A DNA stretch of 64,000 nucleotides, taken from the NCBI RefSeq assembly GCF_964199755.1, contig NC_133897.1, positions 115,267,579 to 115,331,578 on the forward strand, in the 5' to 3' direction. The stretch's first letter is position 1, and each line of letters starts with the position of its first letter. Shown in pieces: positions 62,134-64,000 of this stretch. This DNA is from Larus michahellis (lineage: Eukaryota; Chordata; Aves; Charadriiformes; Laridae). Both the position numbers and the translations under genes were made by a program. Under the pieces are notes generated by a model, which saw only the letters and a list, made by a program, of their open reading frames with translations, was not told where the DNA came from and did not search any database.

Positions 62134-64000
62134 CAAAGCATGTAAAGGTTTTGACCAGTAAGGTCTTAGTCGGAGGTGATGGAGTGCGCGCTTTTCCTCT
62201 GAATCTATAGAGAACAGTCCTTTTGTAGAGCGTTAAATGGTCAAGATCACCCCGCTGCATCACCGATGTGGTTAAATTGGCGGGTCTCGCTGCACCTGCA
62301 TGTGTACATGCATAATGTAGCGTAGGCGAATACTGCTGTGCTCGTCTCCTTGGGTTGGAAAGTTTCAGCTCTTAACTGAGGGATGAGACCTGCATGGCAA
62401 TAAGGGGAGAAGAGAGCCTGAGAGCACCGCATTAGAGCACGAGCCACTGGAAGTTTATTCCTTGCGGCATAGCTTGAGCAGGAAGGCTCCTCGGGCTCTC
62501 GGCAATGCTGCGGACCTGCTCGCTGCAGCAGAGAACGCGAAACACATCGGGAAGCATTAAAAAATAACATTGCGTTTATTTAATCAGACCGGCACAGCCC
62601 GGACCTCTCCCCAAACTAATTGCATGCAGTCGCATCCCTCCGTTAATGATGCAGCTTGGTGGCCTTTCCTCCCCAAAAGGGTGGTCCCGTATGACCGAGG
62701 AGCTGGTCAGACGCGCGTCAGGAGCTCATCCGATGGGAGCCTCCTTCTGCGGTGGGCAGGTTGCGCCTTTGGGAGGAGGAGGAGGAAGAGGAGGAGTGGG
62801 GGGGACGCAGGGTGTGGCATCACCCCCCACCCTGCACCTCCGCCTTGGCGGCTTCTCGCAGGGCAGGGCTGTGTCTGTCTGCTGGGGAACTGCAGCAAAA
62901 CTGGAGAGGTCTAATTTTAGTTGGGGTTTTATTCTCCCTTCCGAGAAGGAGCAAGTGAAGGTGAAGCTACAACTTACATAATTTTTGAATTAAACAGGGT
63001 GAGGTCTTTTTTTTTTTTTTTTTTGCGCGTGTCTGTAGCGAAAACCTGCCGAATATTTACCCTCTGATGAAGGTTTTTCTTTGAAGGCTGGGGGGGTTTT
63101 ATAGGTAATATGGGCAGTGGTAGTAGGTTGGACCCCACAGCAGCATGCTCACATCTACGTTTGTAAGATTTGTTGTTTGGTGCAATGATTGTGAATTCCT
63201 TGGGGGCTTATGCATGGTTCTTTTTTAAAAAATATGTAAAATGTCGCTTCTTTGTATTTCAGGCATGCTCTTGAGTTAACAGAAAGTTCTTGAAATGTGT
63301 TAAATGTGTTATTCACGGTGGGTGACATTCAGACTTGTTTCATGGAAATCTCATGTACCAGTAAATGACTGCTTGTTGACTCAGAGAAAACATCAAACCA
63401 TTTAAAAGCGGTTATAAAAGAATACTTGTTTCTCATGAGATGAAGCATCATCTTTATCTCTCAAGCGACAGCATTCTCAGCATGAAAGTATTAATAACTG
63501 TGTGACTTTTTCACATCAAAATGCGTCCTTGGGTGAGAATCTGTGCGCGTTCAATGTATTTTGGGCTTTGAAAACAAAGGGTTGGTCCGTGCAGGGAGGG
63601 CTGCTGTGAGTCTGCAGGATTGTGCTTTTTCAGTGTGTATAGCACGGCCCTGGGATACTGTGGGTTTAGCATCTTATTTATCATATTCTTAACTGGAAAT
63701 ACGTTGTGACTGCGGAGTTTGAATTTTCAAAGTGTTTTGTTCAGACTTAATTTCTCTCTAATCAAGTGAAAATACATGCGTGCGTATAATTGAAAAATAT
63801 GATTGCTGTCAACCAAGCTCAAAATTAAGCTGAAAACGTGTTTATTCCGAAGGATCCTGATGGATTGTTCCTATTTGGTACAAAAGTTACAGAGTATGTA
63901 AAAGAGTGTTACCCAGAACTAGACTTAAATAAGCGTCGCTAAGTAGTTTGAATCAGTACTGTAAAGGAAGCCTTTAAAAGAGATGAACTGCTGAAAAGAT
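62001..64000. other. Non-coding stretch right of CpG island 2, no gene seen
   Basis: AT-leaning DNA resuming after the island. It holds an A32 run (62101-62132), a GGA-rich tract (about 62770-62800) inside a modest GC patch (62.58-62.88 kb) and a T-run at about 63007-63024. Open frames in 62247-62981 are composition-driven and have no known domain. No exon is recognised. Confidence 0.5.
62101..62132. repeat. A32 homopolymer
   Basis: Uninterrupted run of 32 A, the longest homopolymer in the window. It lies about 100 bases downstream of a broken T-run (about 61988-62016). Retroposon tail is possible, but the preceding sequence matches no element I recognise. Confidence 0.88.

Noticed and set aside
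1..64000. CRISPR arrays, operons, tRNA or rRNA genes, LTR retrovirus copies
   Set aside because: Read for by eye and not seen. No regularly spaced direct repeats of CRISPR type, no tRNA-like box A/B arrangement and no LTR or gag/pol-like frames apart from CR1. A tRNAscan, Infernal/Rfam and RepeatMasker run would settle small or decayed cases.

Overview
This window looks like nuclear DNA from a bird. The main evidence is repeated CR1 LINE copies, 5'-truncated, several with the avian-type 3' end (an ATTCTATG-like octamer repeat after a 'ggaccttcaa/gatgatctt' block). Two GC-rich CpG islands about 49 kb apart sit in otherwise AT-leaning, intron-like or intergenic sequence. I recognise no prokaryotic, organellar or viral genes. 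The bird lineage cannot be named from the sequence alone.

Layout. 1-10.4 kb: AT-leaning non-coding DNA, the 3' tip of a CR1 at the left edge and a 1.2 kb minus-strand CR1 at 5.3-6.5 kb with a decayed reverse-transcriptase frame. 10.4-12.3 kb: CpG island 1 with CCAAT, GC-box and NRF1-like sites and two good plus-strand splice donors (after 11113 and after 11786), so probably a promoter and 5' exon of a gene read left to right. 12.3-27.3 kb: non-coding, with two short CR1 fragments, a candidate small leader exon ending in a donor at 18378/18379, and a pair of perfect 20-bp palindromes near 25.0 kb. 27.3-29.9 kb: three plus-strand CR1 copies, two directly abutting, the first with an uninterrupted ORF2 C-terminal frame. 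29.9-60.4 kb: more non-coding DNA with an old CR1 at 42.3 kb, a 25-bp minisatellite at 52.1 kb, an RFX-like X-box at 52.5 kb and two CR1s at 53.1 and 54.2 kb. 60.4-62.0 kb: CpG island 2, with G-quadruplex-type runs, long homopolymers and a near-perfect 30-bp-arm inverted repeat at 61496-61564. 62.0-64.0 kb: AT-leaning non-coding DNA.

No host protein-coding exon can be named with confidence. Nearly all long open frames are by-products of GC-rich islands, low-complexity tracts or CR1 copies. The simplest reading is the 5' portion of a large-intron gene, with two alternative CpG-island promoters or two neighbouring genes, transcribed at least partly on the plus strand. The gene identity, the use of the splice sites and the conservation claims are inference; the repeat and palindrome structures are read directly from the bases.
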